A stretch of 64,000 bases of DNA from an uncultured Erythrobacter sp. (GTDB taxonomy: Bacteria > Pseudomonadota > Alphaproteobacteria > Sphingomonadales > Sphingomonadaceae), in contig CANLZP010000001.1 of the NCBI GenBank assembly GCA_947495695.1, forward strand, positions 517,069-581,068. Direction: 5' to 3'. Shown here piece after piece: positions 16,774-26,857 of the stretch; the first letter of the stretch is position 1; the number at the start of each line of letters is the position of its first letter. The position numbers and the translations under genes are program-made. Under the pieces are notes generated by a model. The model was not told the origin of the DNA. It saw only the letters and a list, made by a program, of their open reading frames with translations, and made no database searches.

Positions 16774-19227
16774 ATGACAAGTCTATACAAGCGTAATCCA
16801 TCTTCGCTTCGCACGATGTTGCTAGGCGGGGCTGCATTGGCCGCGATGTCAGGCATCAGCACTACAGCCTATGCGCAAGACAACGCATCAGATCCTCAAG
16901 CGACTGATGATACTGAATATGATGATCGGGTCATCATCGTTCAGGCGCGCCGCCAGGACGAAACGCTGCAGGAAGTGCCTGTCACCATCACCAGCGTCGG
17001 AGCGGAAACGCTCGAGAAATACAGCGTCGACCAAGTGGCTGACGTTACTGGCCGCGTGCCAACACTGAATGTGCAGGTTGGTGGCTCAGGCTCGGGCGGT
17101 CAGCTCTCGTTACGCGGCGTTGGTTCCTCCAATATCTCTGCTGCTTTCGATTCAGCCGTGGCGTTTGATTTCGATGGCGTTCAAGTGTCGACCATGCGCC
17201 TGGTTCAAGCAGGCTTCTTCGACACCGCCCAGATCGACGTGTTGAAAGGTCCGCAATCGCTATTCTTTGGTAAGTCTGCTTCTGCCGGTGTGTTCTCGAT
17301 CCGCTCGGCTGACCCTACCCCCAATTGGGAAGTTGGCGGTAAAGCCTCGTATGAATTTGAAGAAAAAGGCTACACGGTCGGTGGCTATATCTCTGGCCCA
17401 ATCAGTGACACTTTGGGCATCCGCGTAGCTGCGCAATATAACGACATTGACGAGCTGGTTGAGCTGCAACCGGGCACTCCTGCAGTGAACCAGTTCCGTG
17501 GACAGACCAACTTTGTTGGCCGCGTCACGCTCGATTGGGAGCCTGTTGATGGCTTCAACGCGAACTTGAAGATGCAATATGTCAAGAACACTGGCGATGG
17601 CGCAATCCAGCATTCCGACATCAATTGCGGCGCCAATGGCATCGCCGATCCAGTATTCTTGCTTGGAGGCGGTCTTGTTATTCCAGCCGGCAACGATTGT
17701 AATGATACTGACGGCAAATACTACCTGCCAGATACCGCTGCTCCATTGGCGGTATCGGTCCCAACCGCCACTGGCCCAACCTTGGCTGAAGGTTATGGCG
17801 GCGTGCCATTTAGCGAAACCGAACTGTTATTTGGCCGCTTGAAGTTTGACTTTGCGCTGACCGATAATTTGACTTTGGTCTCAACGACCGGCTTCGTCGA
17901 TCTGGATGCGACCGATTTGGATAACTATTCCTATGTCGGCCAGTTCGCTCCCGGTGTGCCTGCTGGCGTAGGTACGAGCGACCCGCGCAACACGTTGCAG
18001 CAGTATACTCAAGAACTTCGTCTTGCGACGGACTTTGATGGTGGGATCAACTTCATGGTTGGCGGCTTTTACGAGTGGCGGAAATTCCTGTTTGATACGT
18101 CGCAGCAAGCTGTGAACATTTCCTTGGTCGCACCCGATCCAATCACGGGCTTCACCTTTGACTGGGACAAGGCGCAAGAAACCAAGACAGAAGCGTTCTC
18201 GCTCTTTGCCAGCACAATCATCGATCTGAGCGATCAACTCGAACTGTCTGGCGGTGTGCGCTGGACGGACGAGAAAAAGGTATCGCGCATTACGGTCCCA
18301 TATGTGCATGCCTTCCTGTCCGCGGGACCAGCATTTATTGACAGCGGGTTCTTCTCTGGACCGATTGACTTCAACGACAGCAATATTTCGCCAGAAATTA
18401 CACTGAAGTATCAAGCCAGCGATGATGTGAACGTCTTTGCCTCGTTCAAAACCGGCTTCAAATCCGGCGGCGTTGACAACTCGGCACTGCCATCTGCTTC
18501 GCTGCTCGGTTTCGATGATCCAGACCCAGCGGTTCGTCAGGCGACAGCCGATGCGCTGATCTATCAGTCAGAAACGGCGATTGGCGGCGAGATTGGCTTG
18601 AAATCACAGTTCAATGATCGAACAGTGACCTTCAATGCAACGGCCTATTATTATGTGTTCGACGATCTGCAGGTTCAAAACTTTGACGCTGCTGCCATCC
18701 AGTTCAACACTTTGAACGCCGGCGAAGTAACCACCAAGGGTATCGATCTGACCTTGGGCTGGCGCCCGAATGTTGAAGGTCTTTCGATCACGGGTAATTT
18801 GTCTTATCTCGATGCGGCATTCTCCGATACGTTTGAGACTGCCCCAGGGGTGGACCTTGATGGTCGCGATGCAGCGCGGGCACCTAATCTGTCGGGTAAC
18901 CTTGCGGTTGATTGGGGCGTTCCTCTCAGCAACTCGCTGGAGCTGAATCTGGCTGGCAACGCCATCTACTCAGGTAGCTACTTCACCAATGAAGATACGT
19001 TGAACGATCTGAAGCAAGACAGCTATGTTACCTTCGACGCACAGGTTTCAATCGGTGATCCAGACGGCAAATGGAAATTGGCCCTGATCGGCACCAACCT
19101 TGCTGACGAGATTTGGGTGAACACCTCGGGTGGACGTCCATTCCTCGAACCAGGTGTGGGTGATGATTTGGTTGTCACGCAAAACCGTGGTCGCCAGGTC
19201 TATGTCGAGGCGAGTTTCAAGTTCTAA
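16774..19227 (+). CDS. TonB-dependent outer-membrane receptor
   Basis: 817 residues with a signal peptide (about 1-34, ending TTAYAQ). The plug domain covers about residues 50-175, with a plausible TonB box (DRVIIVQARR) and the conserved plug segments EVPVTITSV and IDVLKGPQSLFFGKSA. A 22-strand-type barrel ends in the aromatic terminus YVEASFKF. Sphingomonads use such receptors to take up aromatic, terpenoid and steroid compounds as well as siderophores. The position between two Rieske genes points to catabolic substrate uptake. Only one receptor is present in the window. A ribosome site AGGGAGAG precedes the ATG, and a strong terminator follows. Confidence 0.93.
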   Translation: MTSLYKRNPSSLRTMLLGGAALAAMSGISTTAYAQDNASDPQATDDTEYDDRVIIVQARRQDETLQEVPVTITSVGAETLEKYSVDQVADVTGRVPTLNVQVGGSGSGGQLSLRGVGSSNISAAFDSAVAFDFDGVQVSTMRLVQAGFFDTAQIDVLKGPQSLFFGKSASAGVFSIRSADPTPNWEVGGKASYEFEEKGYTVGGYISGPISDTLGIRVAAQYNDIDELVELQPGTPAVNQFRGQTNFVGRVTLDWEPVDGFNANLKMQYVKNTGDGAIQHSDINCGANGIADPVFLLGGGLVIPAGNDCNDTDGKYYLPDTAAPLAVSVPTATGPTLAEGYGGVPFSETELLFGRLKFDFALTDNLTLVSTTGFVDLDATDLDNYSYVGQFAPGVPAGVGTSDPRNTLQQYTQELRLATDFDGGINFMVGGFYEWRKFLFDTSQQAVNISLVAPDPITGFTFDWDKAQETKTEAFSLFASTIIDLSDQLELSGGVRWTDEKKVSRITVPYVHAFLSAGPAFIDSGFFSGPIDFNDSNISPEITLKYQASDDVNVFASFKTGFKSGGVDNSALPSASLLGFDDPDPAVRQATADALIYQSETAIGGEIGLKSQFNDRTVTFNATAYYYVFDDLQVQNFDAAAIQFNTLNAGEVTTKGIDLTLGWRPNVEGLSITGNLSYLDAAFSDTFETAPGVDLDGRDAARAPNLSGNLAVDWGVPLSNSLELNLAGNAIYSGSYFTNEDTLNDLKQDSYVTFDAQVSIGDPDGKWKLALIGTNLADEIWVNTSGGRPFLEPGVGDDLVVTQNRGRQVYVEASFKF

Positions 19228-19248
19228 TCGACGCCAATTGGAAATGAG

Positions 19249-19278
19249 AAAGGGCGGGCCACATGGGTCCGCCCTTTT
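19249..19278 (+). terminator. Rho-independent terminator after the TonB receptor gene
   Basis: A GC-rich hairpin (AAAGGGCGGGCC / GGTCCGCCCTTT with an ACATG loop, one G-T pair) is followed by a short T run. It lies 22 bases after the receptor stop and before the next Rieske gene, so that gene needs its own promoter. Confidence 0.8.
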
Positions 19279-19412
19279 CGTATGAGCAGCGCGGTTGCCC
19301 CCCCGCCAGCACAAGCCCCTTTCAAAAGTGATGATTGCTCAATTGTCGAGCTAAGCCCAAGATGGTGACAAGATTTGCCACAACTCACCTGAAAACAGCA
19401 GGACGATACCCG

Positions 19413-20648
19413 ATGTCTCACCAGCAATTGATCGATATGACCCGCAATCTCATCGCCCATGGCGAGGCGGATACGATGGAATACGCTGACGATGTTTTGC
19501 GCGTGCCTGCGTCGGCCTACACCGATCCGGAACAATTCGAGCGCGAGAAGAAGCGCATCTTCCGCCGCCTGCCCTTGATGGTGGCCCCATCATGCGAGCT
19601 CCCCAATCCGGGCGATTACAAGGCAATGAATATTTGCGGTGTCCCATTGCTGTTGACGCGCCAGAAAGACGGCAGCGTCACAGCCTTCCTCAATATGTGC
19701 ACCCACCGCGGCAATCCTGTGGCCAGCAGCGGCACGGGCAATGCCAGCCGTTTCACTTGCGGATATCACGGCTGGACCTTCAAAAATGATGGCGATTTGG
19801 TCGGTGTCGCCAGTCCAAAGGACTTTGGCGCCATCGACAAGGCATCGCATTGCCTAACGCGCTTCCCGGTCTATGAAAATGCGGGCCTGATCTGGGCCAC
19901 GCTCGATCCGGATTCAACACTCGATATCGCCGAATATCTGTGCGGCTATGACGAATTGTTGAAAGCATTTGGGTTTGACGGCTGGCACCTGTTCAGCACG
20001 CGCGAATTGTCCGGACCGAACTGGAAAACGGCTTATGATGGCTATCTGGACTTCTATCACCTGCCCGTGCTGCACAAGGACACTTTCGGAGCCGATTTCT
20101 ACAATCGGGCCAATTTCTTTGAGTTCGGCCCGCACCAGCGGCTTTCAACACCCAGCAAATTTGCGATCAAGGTTTCGAGCGATGATGGCGAGCAGCTCGA
20201 TCTGACCACAATGGCCGATGATGAGCTGCCTTACGAGGCGCTGGTTCAAGGCGTTTGGACGATCTTCCCTCACATCTCCATCGCCAGCTTTTATGGCGGG
20301 GGTCAAAGGGGTGCCTTGATCAGTCAGCTGTTCCCAGGCGAGACCGTTGGTGAAAGCATCACAACACAGTTTTATGTGATGGAGAACGAGCCCAAGGATG
20401 ACGAATCCATCAAGGCGGCGCATGAACAGTTCGACTTCCTGAAGGTGGTGGTGCGTGACGAGGATTACGCCACCGGCAAGCGTCAGCATGAGGCCTTGCA
20501 ATCGGGCTTACTGAAAGAAGTGCTGTTCGGGCGCAATGAACGCGGCGGGCAGGTGTTCCATCAGTGGATTGACCGCCTGTCGAAAGCGAGCGACGAGGAA
20601 TTGCCAGCGATCTTTGCAGCAGAGCAACCTGCTCAGGCGGCAGAATAG
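19413..20648 (+). CDS. Rieske non-heme iron oxygenase, alpha subunit (2)
   Basis: 411 residues from ATG 19413; the frame is open back to 19335 but family alignment favours the MSHQQLID start. Rieske ligands are Cys96, His98, Cys116 and His119 (CTHRG, CGYHGW). The iron site is His216 and His221 within DGYLDFYHLPVLH. It resembles Rieske protein 4 of this window in its N-terminal layout and in the LLKEVLFGRNERG tail (SIFGRNE in protein 4). Its ring-hydroxylating substrate is unknown and its electron donor is not encoded nearby. Confidence 0.92.
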   Translation: MSHQQLIDMTRNLIAHGEADTMEYADDVLRVPASAYTDPEQFEREKKRIFRRLPLMVAPSCELPNPGDYKAMNICGVPLLLTRQKDGSVTAFLNMCTHRGNPVASSGTGNASRFTCGYHGWTFKNDGDLVGVASPKDFGAIDKASHCLTRFPVYENAGLIWATLDPDSTLDIAEYLCGYDELLKAFGFDGWHLFSTRELSGPNWKTAYDGYLDFYHLPVLHKDTFGADFYNRANFFEFGPHQRLSTPSKFAIKVSSDDGEQLDLTTMADDELPYEALVQGVWTIFPHISIASFYGGGQRGALISQLFPGETVGESITTQFYVMENEPKDDESIKAAHEQFDFLKVVVRDEDYATGKRQHEALQSGLLKEVLFGRNERGGQVFHQWIDRLSKASDEELPAIFAAEQPAQAAE

Positions 20649-20681
20649 CGACTAGCTCTATCGGCACCACGCCAACCAACG

Positions 20682-21452
20682 CTATTGCGCGGTGTAGCCT
20701 CCGTCGACGACAAATTCGGCGCCCATGACATAGCGCGACTCGTCAGAGGCGAGGAACAGCACGCAATTGGCAATATCGACTGGCTCGCCCAGCCGACCGG
20801 CGGGAATTGAGGCCTCAATCGCGGCATAATTTTCTGAATTGTCATCCACCGCTGCCTTTTGCATATTGGTACGGATGATGCCGGGATGGACGGTGTTGAT
20901 GCGAATGCCTTCGGGCGCGGTTTCCAGCGCAGCAGACTTGCTCATCAATTTCACTGCGCCTTTTGTTGCGGCATAGGTAGCGCTGCCTCTGAAACCAACC
21001 AGCCCTGCTACCGATGACACATTGATAATCGAGCCGCCCAGGCCCGATTGGCGCATTGCCTTGACGCCCGCCTGCGTGCCCATCAGGCAGCCAGCAACAT
21101 TGACGTCGAATTGTTTCTGAAGATCATCGACTGCGCTTTCATCGCCGATATCCCCGACCACCAATATCCCTGCATTGTTGACCACAATATCCAGACGGCC
21201 ATGTTCGGCCAAAACCGCGTCCACAACGCGGTCCCACTCGCCTTGCTTGGTAACATCCAATCCCATCGCGCTTGCTGCTAGATTGCGCGCACGAATGTGA
21301 TCTGCGGTTTGGTTTGCCCCCGCCTCATCCACGTCTGTCAGAATGACAATCGCGCCTTCTTCCGCCAAACGTTCAGCGATTGACGCGCCAAGGCCCGGGC
21401 GCGACGCTCCGCCGGTTACCAAGGCGATCTTTCCCGCTACGCGACCTTCCAT
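20682..21452 (-). CDS. SDR-family oxidoreductase
   Basis: 256 residues. The cofactor loop is slightly expanded (TGGASRPGLGASIA, residues 13-26), as in several sphingomonad SDRs. NNAG is at 92-95 and the catalytic pair is Tyr160-Lys164 (YAATK) with Ser147-148. TDVD suggests NAD. It is ten bases downstream of the NmrA-type gene, forming a two-gene minus-strand unit convergent with Rieske gene 2. Confidence 0.9.
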   Translation of the reverse strand: MEGRVAGKIALVTGGASRPGLGASIAERLAEEGAIVILTDVDEAGANQTADHIRARNLAASAMGLDVTKQGEWDRVVDAVLAEHGRLDIVVNNAGILVVGDIGDESAVDDLQKQFDVNVAGCLMGTQAGVKAMRQSGLGGSIINVSSVAGLVGFRGSATYAATKGAVKLMSKSAALETAPEGIRINTVHPGIIRTNMQKAAVDDNSENYAAIEASIPAGRLGEPVDIANCVLFLASDESRYVMGAEFVVDGGYTAQ

Positions 21453-21462
21453 CGCTGATTAC

Positions 21463-22410
21463 TTACCCAAACGCCGGGCGGAAATTGCTGTCGCCCCAAT
21501 CTTGCTTGGGTGCCCATTCTTCCATCGGCTCCAGCTTTCCTTCCAGCTCGGGGAAGCGTTCGTAGACATGGTCCATGTCGACTTCGAACGGCTTGGTGTC
21601 GGCGGTGTTGTTGTATTCATAAAAGGCCGAGATGCCTTCTTCCAGGCCGCCCCGCATCTCTTCAGGAATGCCGTCGCCGCCAGCCTGAACCAGCAAACGC
21701 CCAAACTCGGCCGGAGTGCATGGGTCATATTTGATCGGCTTTGACAAAGTGTCTGACAGCACTTGAGCAACTTCTGGACCGACCATCCGGCGCGGACCAC
21801 CAATGTTTAGCCAGGCGCCCTCCATGTCGGGCCGGTCAAGACTGGCCAGCATGAATTTCGCCACATCATCCAGGCTAATCCAATTGGCCTCAAGCGTTGG
21901 CTTGTGCGGATAAACATAGCGGCCTTCATTGACGATAAATGGCCGCGCCCAATTGGTCAGCAAATTGTCCATGAACAGTACCGAACCAAACACCGTGCCC
22001 GGCGCACCGGAGCGCCACAGCGCATTGATGCCTGCGGTGTTGCCAGCATAGGTATGGGCATCGCCCGGACGATCCGGGATCCAGCTCGACGTGTTCCACA
22101 CCACGCGTTTTACATCCAGTTCGGCAGCAGCCTTTCCGATGTCCCCCACCAAAACGGCGCGGTCCGCGCGCGCCTGAAGCGGATGCGTGTAGAATATGTA
22201 ATCGCTGCCCTCCAGCGCCTGCTTATAGGTCGCGGTATCATACAGATCCATTGGGCGGACATCGATGTTTTCGATGCCGTCAATCTTTGCTCCGGCAAAG
22301 GGCTCGGCCTGCCGCGAAATCGCGCGAACGTCATATCCAGCGGCCAGAGCCTGCCTCACCTGAGCCATGCCTTGTCGGCCCGATGCGCCAATTACGGTAA
22401 TGAGTGCCAT
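21463..22410 (-). CDS. NmrA/atypical-SDR family NAD(P)-binding protein (1)
   Basis: 315 residues from the ATG at 22408-22410, which follows GGGAGAAG. The cofactor loop GASGRQG (8-14) follows the first strand. The body matches NmrA-like proteins (FMDNLLTNWARPFI segment), which can be redox sensors or reductases. The C-terminal 60 residues are an acidic extension. The second NmrA-type protein near 55.3 kb shares the FMDN..W.RP and YP....L..NW..L.DV segments, so they are paralogues. Biochemical role unknown. Confidence 0.8.
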   Translation of the reverse strand: MALITVIGASGRQGMAQVRQALAAGYDVRAISRQAEPFAGAKIDGIENIDVRPMDLYDTATYKQALEGSDYIFYTHPLQARADRAVLVGDIGKAAAELDVKRVVWNTSSWIPDRPGDAHTYAGNTAGINALWRSGAPGTVFGSVLFMDNLLTNWARPFIVNEGRYVYPHKPTLEANWISLDDVAKFMLASLDRPDMEGAWLNIGGPRRMVGPEVAQVLSDTLSKPIKYDPCTPAEFGRLLVQAGGDGIPEEMRGGLEEGISAFYEYNNTADTKPFEVDMDHVYERFPELEGKLEPMEEWAPKQDWGDSNFRPAFG

Positions 22411-22584
22411 GCCATCTTCTCCCAAATTGTATGCAGAGAGACTAAGCCGATAGGGTCGATCATGCGCCGCTGCTTTTTGATAGCGCGATTTTGATAGCCA
22501 GATTGGCACATCGGCGCTGCTTCCTCACCAGACCTAGCGAAATGACAGGTTGCCGTAACCGCGCGCGGGTTCAAAACTCGGTGC

Positions 22585-23586
22585 ATGAAAAACAGATTCT
22601 GGCGTATAGATGCTCGGCCGCAAGGCACCGATTTTGCTGCAGCGTTATCGCTGGTGGAAACGCCCTTGGCAGAGCCTGGTGAGGGCGAGGTAACAATCCG
22701 CAATCGCATGCTGTCGATGGATGCAGGCACACGGATGTGGCTGACTGATCGGGAGGATGGCTATCAACCCCCTTTGCCCACAGGCGCACCGATGACGGGG
22801 CTGGTCGTGGGCGAAATTTTGGAATCGCGCCATCCCGATTTTTCCGAGGGTGATCTGGTCCGAGCATTTGGCGTATGGGGTGATTATTCCATCGTCGATC
22901 CGATCATGGCAGGCGCGGTCAAGCTGGATCCCAGCGTGGAGGATCAGCGCGCGTGGTTTGGGCCATTGGGCATGAATGGCTGGACCGCGCTTTGGGGTGT
23001 TGAGGAGACGGGGGCCGCGAAACCCGGCGAAACCGTATTGGTTTCCGCCGCTGCGGGTGCCACCGGAATATTGGCGGTGCAGATCGCCAAATTGCTTGGG
23101 TGTCGGTCCGCGGGCATCGCTGGAGGCGCAGACAAAGCCCATTATCTGACCGAGACAATCGGGGTGGACCAAGCATTGGATTACAAGTCCGGCGATCTTG
23201 GCGAACAACTGGACTCGCTGGGCGGCATTGACGTGTATTTCGACAATGTCGGTGGCCCGATCCTGGATCAAGTTATCACGCGGATGAATCATTACGGCCG
23301 GATCGCGGTGTGCGGCCTGGTATCGGATTACACGTCCGGCCAGCGGACCGCCCCGCAAGAATATGATCAGATCTTGATGCGGCGATTGCGCGTGGAAGGC
23401 TTCTTCTCGCCCGACTTTATGGATCAAGGTGAGCGGCTGACGGCGCGCCTGCGCGATTGGCATGAGGCAGGCAAATTGATTATGCCCTATGATGTAACCA
23501 AGGGGCTGGAGAATACTCTGGCCGCCTATGACAAACTGTTCACCGGCGGAAATACGGGCAAGGTAATTGTGGAGCTGACCCAATGA
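22585..23586 (+). CDS. MDR-family NADP-dependent oxidoreductase (1)
   Basis: 333 residues of the zinc-free medium-chain group that includes prostaglandin reductases and YncB/CurA-type enoyl reductases. The N-terminal GroES-like domain carries LSMDAGTRMWL. The Rossmann domain has VSAAAGATGILAVQIAKLLG with the AAGA.G nucleotide loop. FDNVGG and YDQILMRRLRVEGF are typical segments. It likely reduces a conjugated enone or enoyl group using NADPH. It overlaps the following NTF2-like gene by four bases (ATGA), implying coupled expression. Confidence 0.88.
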   Translation: MKNRFWRIDARPQGTDFAAALSLVETPLAEPGEGEVTIRNRMLSMDAGTRMWLTDREDGYQPPLPTGAPMTGLVVGEILESRHPDFSEGDLVRAFGVWGDYSIVDPIMAGAVKLDPSVEDQRAWFGPLGMNGWTALWGVEETGAAKPGETVLVSAAAGATGILAVQIAKLLGCRSAGIAGGADKAHYLTETIGVDQALDYKSGDLGEQLDSLGGIDVYFDNVGGPILDQVITRMNHYGRIAVCGLVSDYTSGQRTAPQEYDQILMRRLRVEGFFSPDFMDQGERLTARLRDWHEAGKLIMPYDVTKGLENTLAAYDKLFTGGNTGKVIVELTQ

Positions 23587-24134
23587 GTGCAACTGACACG
23601 ATCCGATTGGAAGACCGCGAAGCCATTCGCGATGTGTTGACCGCCTATGCCCATGCGGTGGACCGCAGGCAGTGGCAAATCATGCAGCACCTGTTCCACC
23701 CCGATGCTGAATTTCAGTTCGGGACCATTTCTGGAGATTGGCAGAATTTTGTCGAGCAAGCGCGCGGCGTAATTGATCCTTGCATCGCAACCCAGCATCA
23801 GTTGGGCCAGATCCTGTTCGGTTTCGAGAGCGATACTGTGTGCCATACTGAAACCTATATGACCGCCATGCACACGATCCCGACCGGCCATCCCACGCCC
23901 GAGGTCTTTCCCGACAAGGGCAAGATATACTCAGCGGTGATCGCAGGGCGCTATGTTGACAGAATGGAGCTGCGATCGGGCGAATGGCGCATCGCCAAAC
24001 GCACCGGCCTGTATGATTGGCGCGAGTATCGCGAAGTCGAAGGCGTAGACATGAGCGAGCTGGCTGAAGAAGCGCGCGGCTATCATGACGAACGAGATCC
24101 ATCGACCCCGGCTGCGTCGCGCTATTTGGTTTAG
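23583..24134 (+). CDS. NTF2-like/SnoaL-type protein (1)
   Basis: 183 residues. The N-terminal LEDREAIRDVLTAYAHAVDRRQW and the following strand (HPDAEFQFG) match SnoaL-like NTF2-fold proteins. The cone-shaped NTF2 fold is used by dehydratases, isomerases and cyclases such as ketosteroid isomerase and scytalone dehydratase. A catalytic Asp/His set cannot be assigned with confidence. The gene is coupled to the MDR reductase. Confidence 0.8.
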   Translation: MSATDTIRLEDREAIRDVLTAYAHAVDRRQWQIMQHLFHPDAEFQFGTISGDWQNFVEQARGVIDPCIATQHQLGQILFGFESDTVCHTETYMTAMHTIPTGHPTPEVFPDKGKIYSAVIAGRYVDRMELRSGEWRIAKRTGLYDWREYREVEGVDMSELAEEARGYHDERDPSTPAASRYLV

Positions 24135-24168
24135 GGACCCGCCGCAGAACGGACCCAATCAGACTGGC

Positions 24169-24591
24169 CTAAGCTGACCGACGAATTGAGAAAACACCGC
24201 TCATCGTCGCAATGGTCTCTTGCCCGCGCCTTATGGCACCGCTGGTATAGGCGCTTCGCCCGCCGATGCGGTCAATCTTGACCTCTGCCACCAGCCACTC
24301 GCCCAGTTTAGCGGGTCCGAGGAAATTGGTGGTCAAAGCCATGGTCGATGGCAGCAAGCGCGGCCGTTGGGCATCATAGACCGCATGGCTAAGAGCCACG
24401 TCAGCAAAAGTGGAAAGCACCCCACCATGGGCTGCATCCTGATAATTGATGTGATGCGACATAATTCTCAGCCCGACCAACTGCGGCAAGACGCCGTCTT
24501 GTGGGCACAAGAAATATGGCCCACCATGATCGAGAAAGCCGGGCGAAAATGCGGCCCGTGAAAAGCCTTGCGGTGTGTTTTGGTCATCCAT
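24169..24591 (-). CDS. PaaI-like hotdog-fold thioesterase
   Basis: About 140 residues. The hotdog signature HGGVLSTFADVALSHAV follows the HHINYQDAA strand, and the C-terminal GGRSAYTSGAIRRGQE segment fits the PaaI/YbdB group. Such enzymes hydrolyse acyl- or aryl-CoA intermediates and recover CoA in ring-degradation pathways. ATG 24589-24591 is preferred over two upstream in-frame alternatives. The gene is convergent with the NTF2-like gene. Confidence 0.82.
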   Translation of the reverse strand: MDDQNTPQGFSRAAFSPGFLDHGGPYFLCPQDGVLPQLVGLRIMSHHINYQDAAHGGVLSTFADVALSHAVYDAQRPRLLPSTMALTTNFLGPAKLGEWLVAEVKIDRIGGRSAYTSGAIRRGQETIATMSGVFSIRRSA

Positions 24592-24711
24592 CACCAACCA
24601 ACTTAGCCCAATGGTTGCCGGGCGCTGCTATGAAATCTGCCAATGGTCTGGTTTTGTGCGCCGCCTAAACCATCCTCGATATGTGATTTCCAAACCGGAG
24701 CAATACAGACA

Positions 24712-26310
24712 ATGGCTGACCTCGACGCACTCATCGAAGCGGCTCCAACCGTAACCGATATCGTCCGTTTGCGCGGTGAGCATTGCGCAGACCAGGACGC
24801 CTTTACCTTTGGCGATGAGCTCATGTCATTTGCCCAGCTGGATGAAGGCAGCAATCGCGCTGCACAGGCGCTGAGCGCGATGGGCGTCACCAAGGGCGAC
24901 CGCGTTGCCTATCTTGGCAAGAACCATCACCTCTATTTTGAAGCGTTCTTGGGAGCGGCAAAAATCGGGGCTGTTATGACCCCGGTAAACTGGCGTCTGG
25001 CTCCTCCAGAAGTGGTGTACATCCTCGACAATTGCGAGGCCGAAGTGGTCTTTTTCGGACCGGGCTTTGAAGATGTGATCGCCAAAGTGAGCGCGCAGTG
25101 CCCCAGGGTCAAAAGCCTGATCGGCATTGATGCAAGCCTGGAGGGTGCAAGTGATTATCGCGAATGGCGTGATGCCCATGAGGCCACCGACCCCAATATT
25201 CCGCTGGGCGCTGATGACGAGTTTTTGCAGCTTTATACCTCGGGCACCACAGGTCGGCCCAAAGGTGCCATCATGACGCATGGCTCCATTCTGGCCTCCG
25301 GCCTTTCGAAAGGCGACGATGGCCCGACCCGCGAATGGCAAGAGCCGATTGAGAACGATGTCAGCCTGGTCGCCATGCCATGCTTCCATATCAGCGGTAC
25401 CGGCAATGGACTGGCCAATATCGTATCCGGCACCCATTCAATTGTTCTGCCCGAATATGATCCAACCAAAGCGCTCGAATTGATCGAGCAATATCCGATT
25501 TCCAAACTGTTCCTGGTGCCGGCGGCCATCCAGATTCTGCTGAATCATCCACGCGCGAATGAGGTTGATTTTTCGACCCTGCGCTACATCACCTATGGCG
25601 CCTCTCCCATACCGCTAGAGCTGATGAAAGAGGCGATGGAGGTCTTGGGCTGCGGCTTTGTCCAGATGTACGGGATGACCGAAACCTCGGGCACCATCGT
25701 GGCCCTGGATCCCAAAGATCACTTGCCCGAGGGCGGCCCCAAAATGCGATCAGTTGGGACGCCCTTGAATGGAGTGGAACTGAAAATCATCGATGCAGAC
25801 GGCAATACGCTGCCTGCAGGGACGATCGGCGAGATCGCCACCCGATCGGGCAAGAATATGGCCGGTTACTGGCGATTGCCCGAAGCCAGCCAGGAAACCA
25901 TCGACGAAGAGGGATGGCTGCGCACAGGAGATGCGGGCTATCTGGACGAAGACGGGTATCTTTATATCCAAGACCGGGTGAAGGACATGATCATCTCGGG
26001 CGGGGAGAATATCTACCCGGCCGAGGTCGAGAACGCTCTTTACGCTCACCCTCAAATTGGTGATGTTGCGGTGATTGGCATCCCCAGCGAGAAATGGGGC
26101 GAAGAGGTGAAGGCCTGTGTGGTGGTTAAGGATGGCGCTGAGCTGACCGAAGCCGACGTGATTGCCCATGCCCGCGAGCATATTGCAGGATACAAATGCC
26201 CCAAATCAATCGACTTTATCTCTGAATTGCCACGCAATCCTTCGGGAAAAATTCTGCGCAAGGATCTGAGGGCACCCTATTGGGAAGGCAAGGAAAAGGC
26301 GGTCAATTAA
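24712..26310 (+). CDS. AMP-dependent acyl-CoA ligase (1)
   Basis: 532 residues from ATG 24712, with GGAG upstream. The P-loop-like motif YTSGTTGRPKG is at 175-185. MYGMTETSG, the hinge-region TGDAGYLDEDGYLYIQDR and the C-terminal NPSGKILRKDLR with its catalytic Lys complete the acyl-activating signature. It adenylates a carboxylic acid and transfers it to CoA. A hydrophobic or cyclic acid made by the oxygenases is a plausible substrate. It is followed one base later by a VOC gene. Confidence 0.92.
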   Translation: MADLDALIEAAPTVTDIVRLRGEHCADQDAFTFGDELMSFAQLDEGSNRAAQALSAMGVTKGDRVAYLGKNHHLYFEAFLGAAKIGAVMTPVNWRLAPPEVVYILDNCEAEVVFFGPGFEDVIAKVSAQCPRVKSLIGIDASLEGASDYREWRDAHEATDPNIPLGADDEFLQLYTSGTTGRPKGAIMTHGSILASGLSKGDDGPTREWQEPIENDVSLVAMPCFHISGTGNGLANIVSGTHSIVLPEYDPTKALELIEQYPISKLFLVPAAIQILLNHPRANEVDFSTLRYITYGASPIPLELMKEAMEVLGCGFVQMYGMTETSGTIVALDPKDHLPEGGPKMRSVGTPLNGVELKIIDADGNTLPAGTIGEIATRSGKNMAGYWRLPEASQETIDEEGWLRTGDAGYLDEDGYLYIQDRVKDMIISGGENIYPAEVENALYAHPQIGDVAVIGIPSEKWGEEVKACVVVKDGAELTEADVIAHAREHIAGYKCPKSIDFISELPRNPSGKILRKDLRAPYWEGKEKAVN

Positions 26311-26311
26311 G

Positions 26312-26857
26312 GTGCCAGACCTGCCTGACCTTCCCGTCCGGCAATTGGCTTATTTCGTGCCGGACATTGACGCTGCGGCCACAGCGCATAGCGCCGCATT
26401 TGGCTCTGGCCCCTATTTCGCCTTCCGGCATGTTCCGCTGATCGGCAGCGAACATCGCGGGGTTGAACGACCATTCGATCACTCCAGCGCCTATGGCCAA
26501 TGGGGCGATGTGATGGTGGAGTTCCTCCAACAGCACAATCCAGACCCTAGTGCTTGCCATGACCTATATCCGCAAGGCTCGGGCCTATACGGCCTGCATC
26601 ACACCGCTGTTTGGGTAGACAATCTGCAAGAAGCCATCGCTCGGTTTGATGCTGTAGGCATACCTTTGGCCCAGATATCGACCACCGCATTCGGCACCGA
26701 CTTTGCCTTTGTCGATGCGCGAAGCTCGCTGGGTCATATGATCGAATTGTATGAAGGCACCGCAAGCCTGCGCGGTTTTTACGCGATGGTGCGAGAGGCC
26801 GCGCAAGGGTGGGATGGTAGCGATCCGATCCGCGAATTGGGAGAAGCCAATGATTGA
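26312..26857 (+). CDS. VOC-family protein (1)
   Basis: 181 residues with two beta-alpha-beta-beta-beta units (QLAYFVPDIDAAATAH and LHHTAVWVDNLQEAI). The fold serves dioxygenases, epimerases and glyoxalases. The His of LHH and a Glu in HMIELYEG are candidate metal ligands. GTG 26312 is the likely start. The paralogue near 49.9 kb shares the ending WDGSDP(I/V)R..G. The gene overlaps the next NTF2-like gene by eight bases. Confidence 0.8.
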   Translation: MPDLPDLPVRQLAYFVPDIDAAATAHSAAFGSGPYFAFRHVPLIGSEHRGVERPFDHSSAYGQWGDVMVEFLQQHNPDPSACHDLYPQGSGLYGLHHTAVWVDNLQEAIARFDAVGIPLAQISTTAFGTDFAFVDARSSLGHMIELYEGTASLRGFYAMVREAAQGWDGSDPIRELGEAND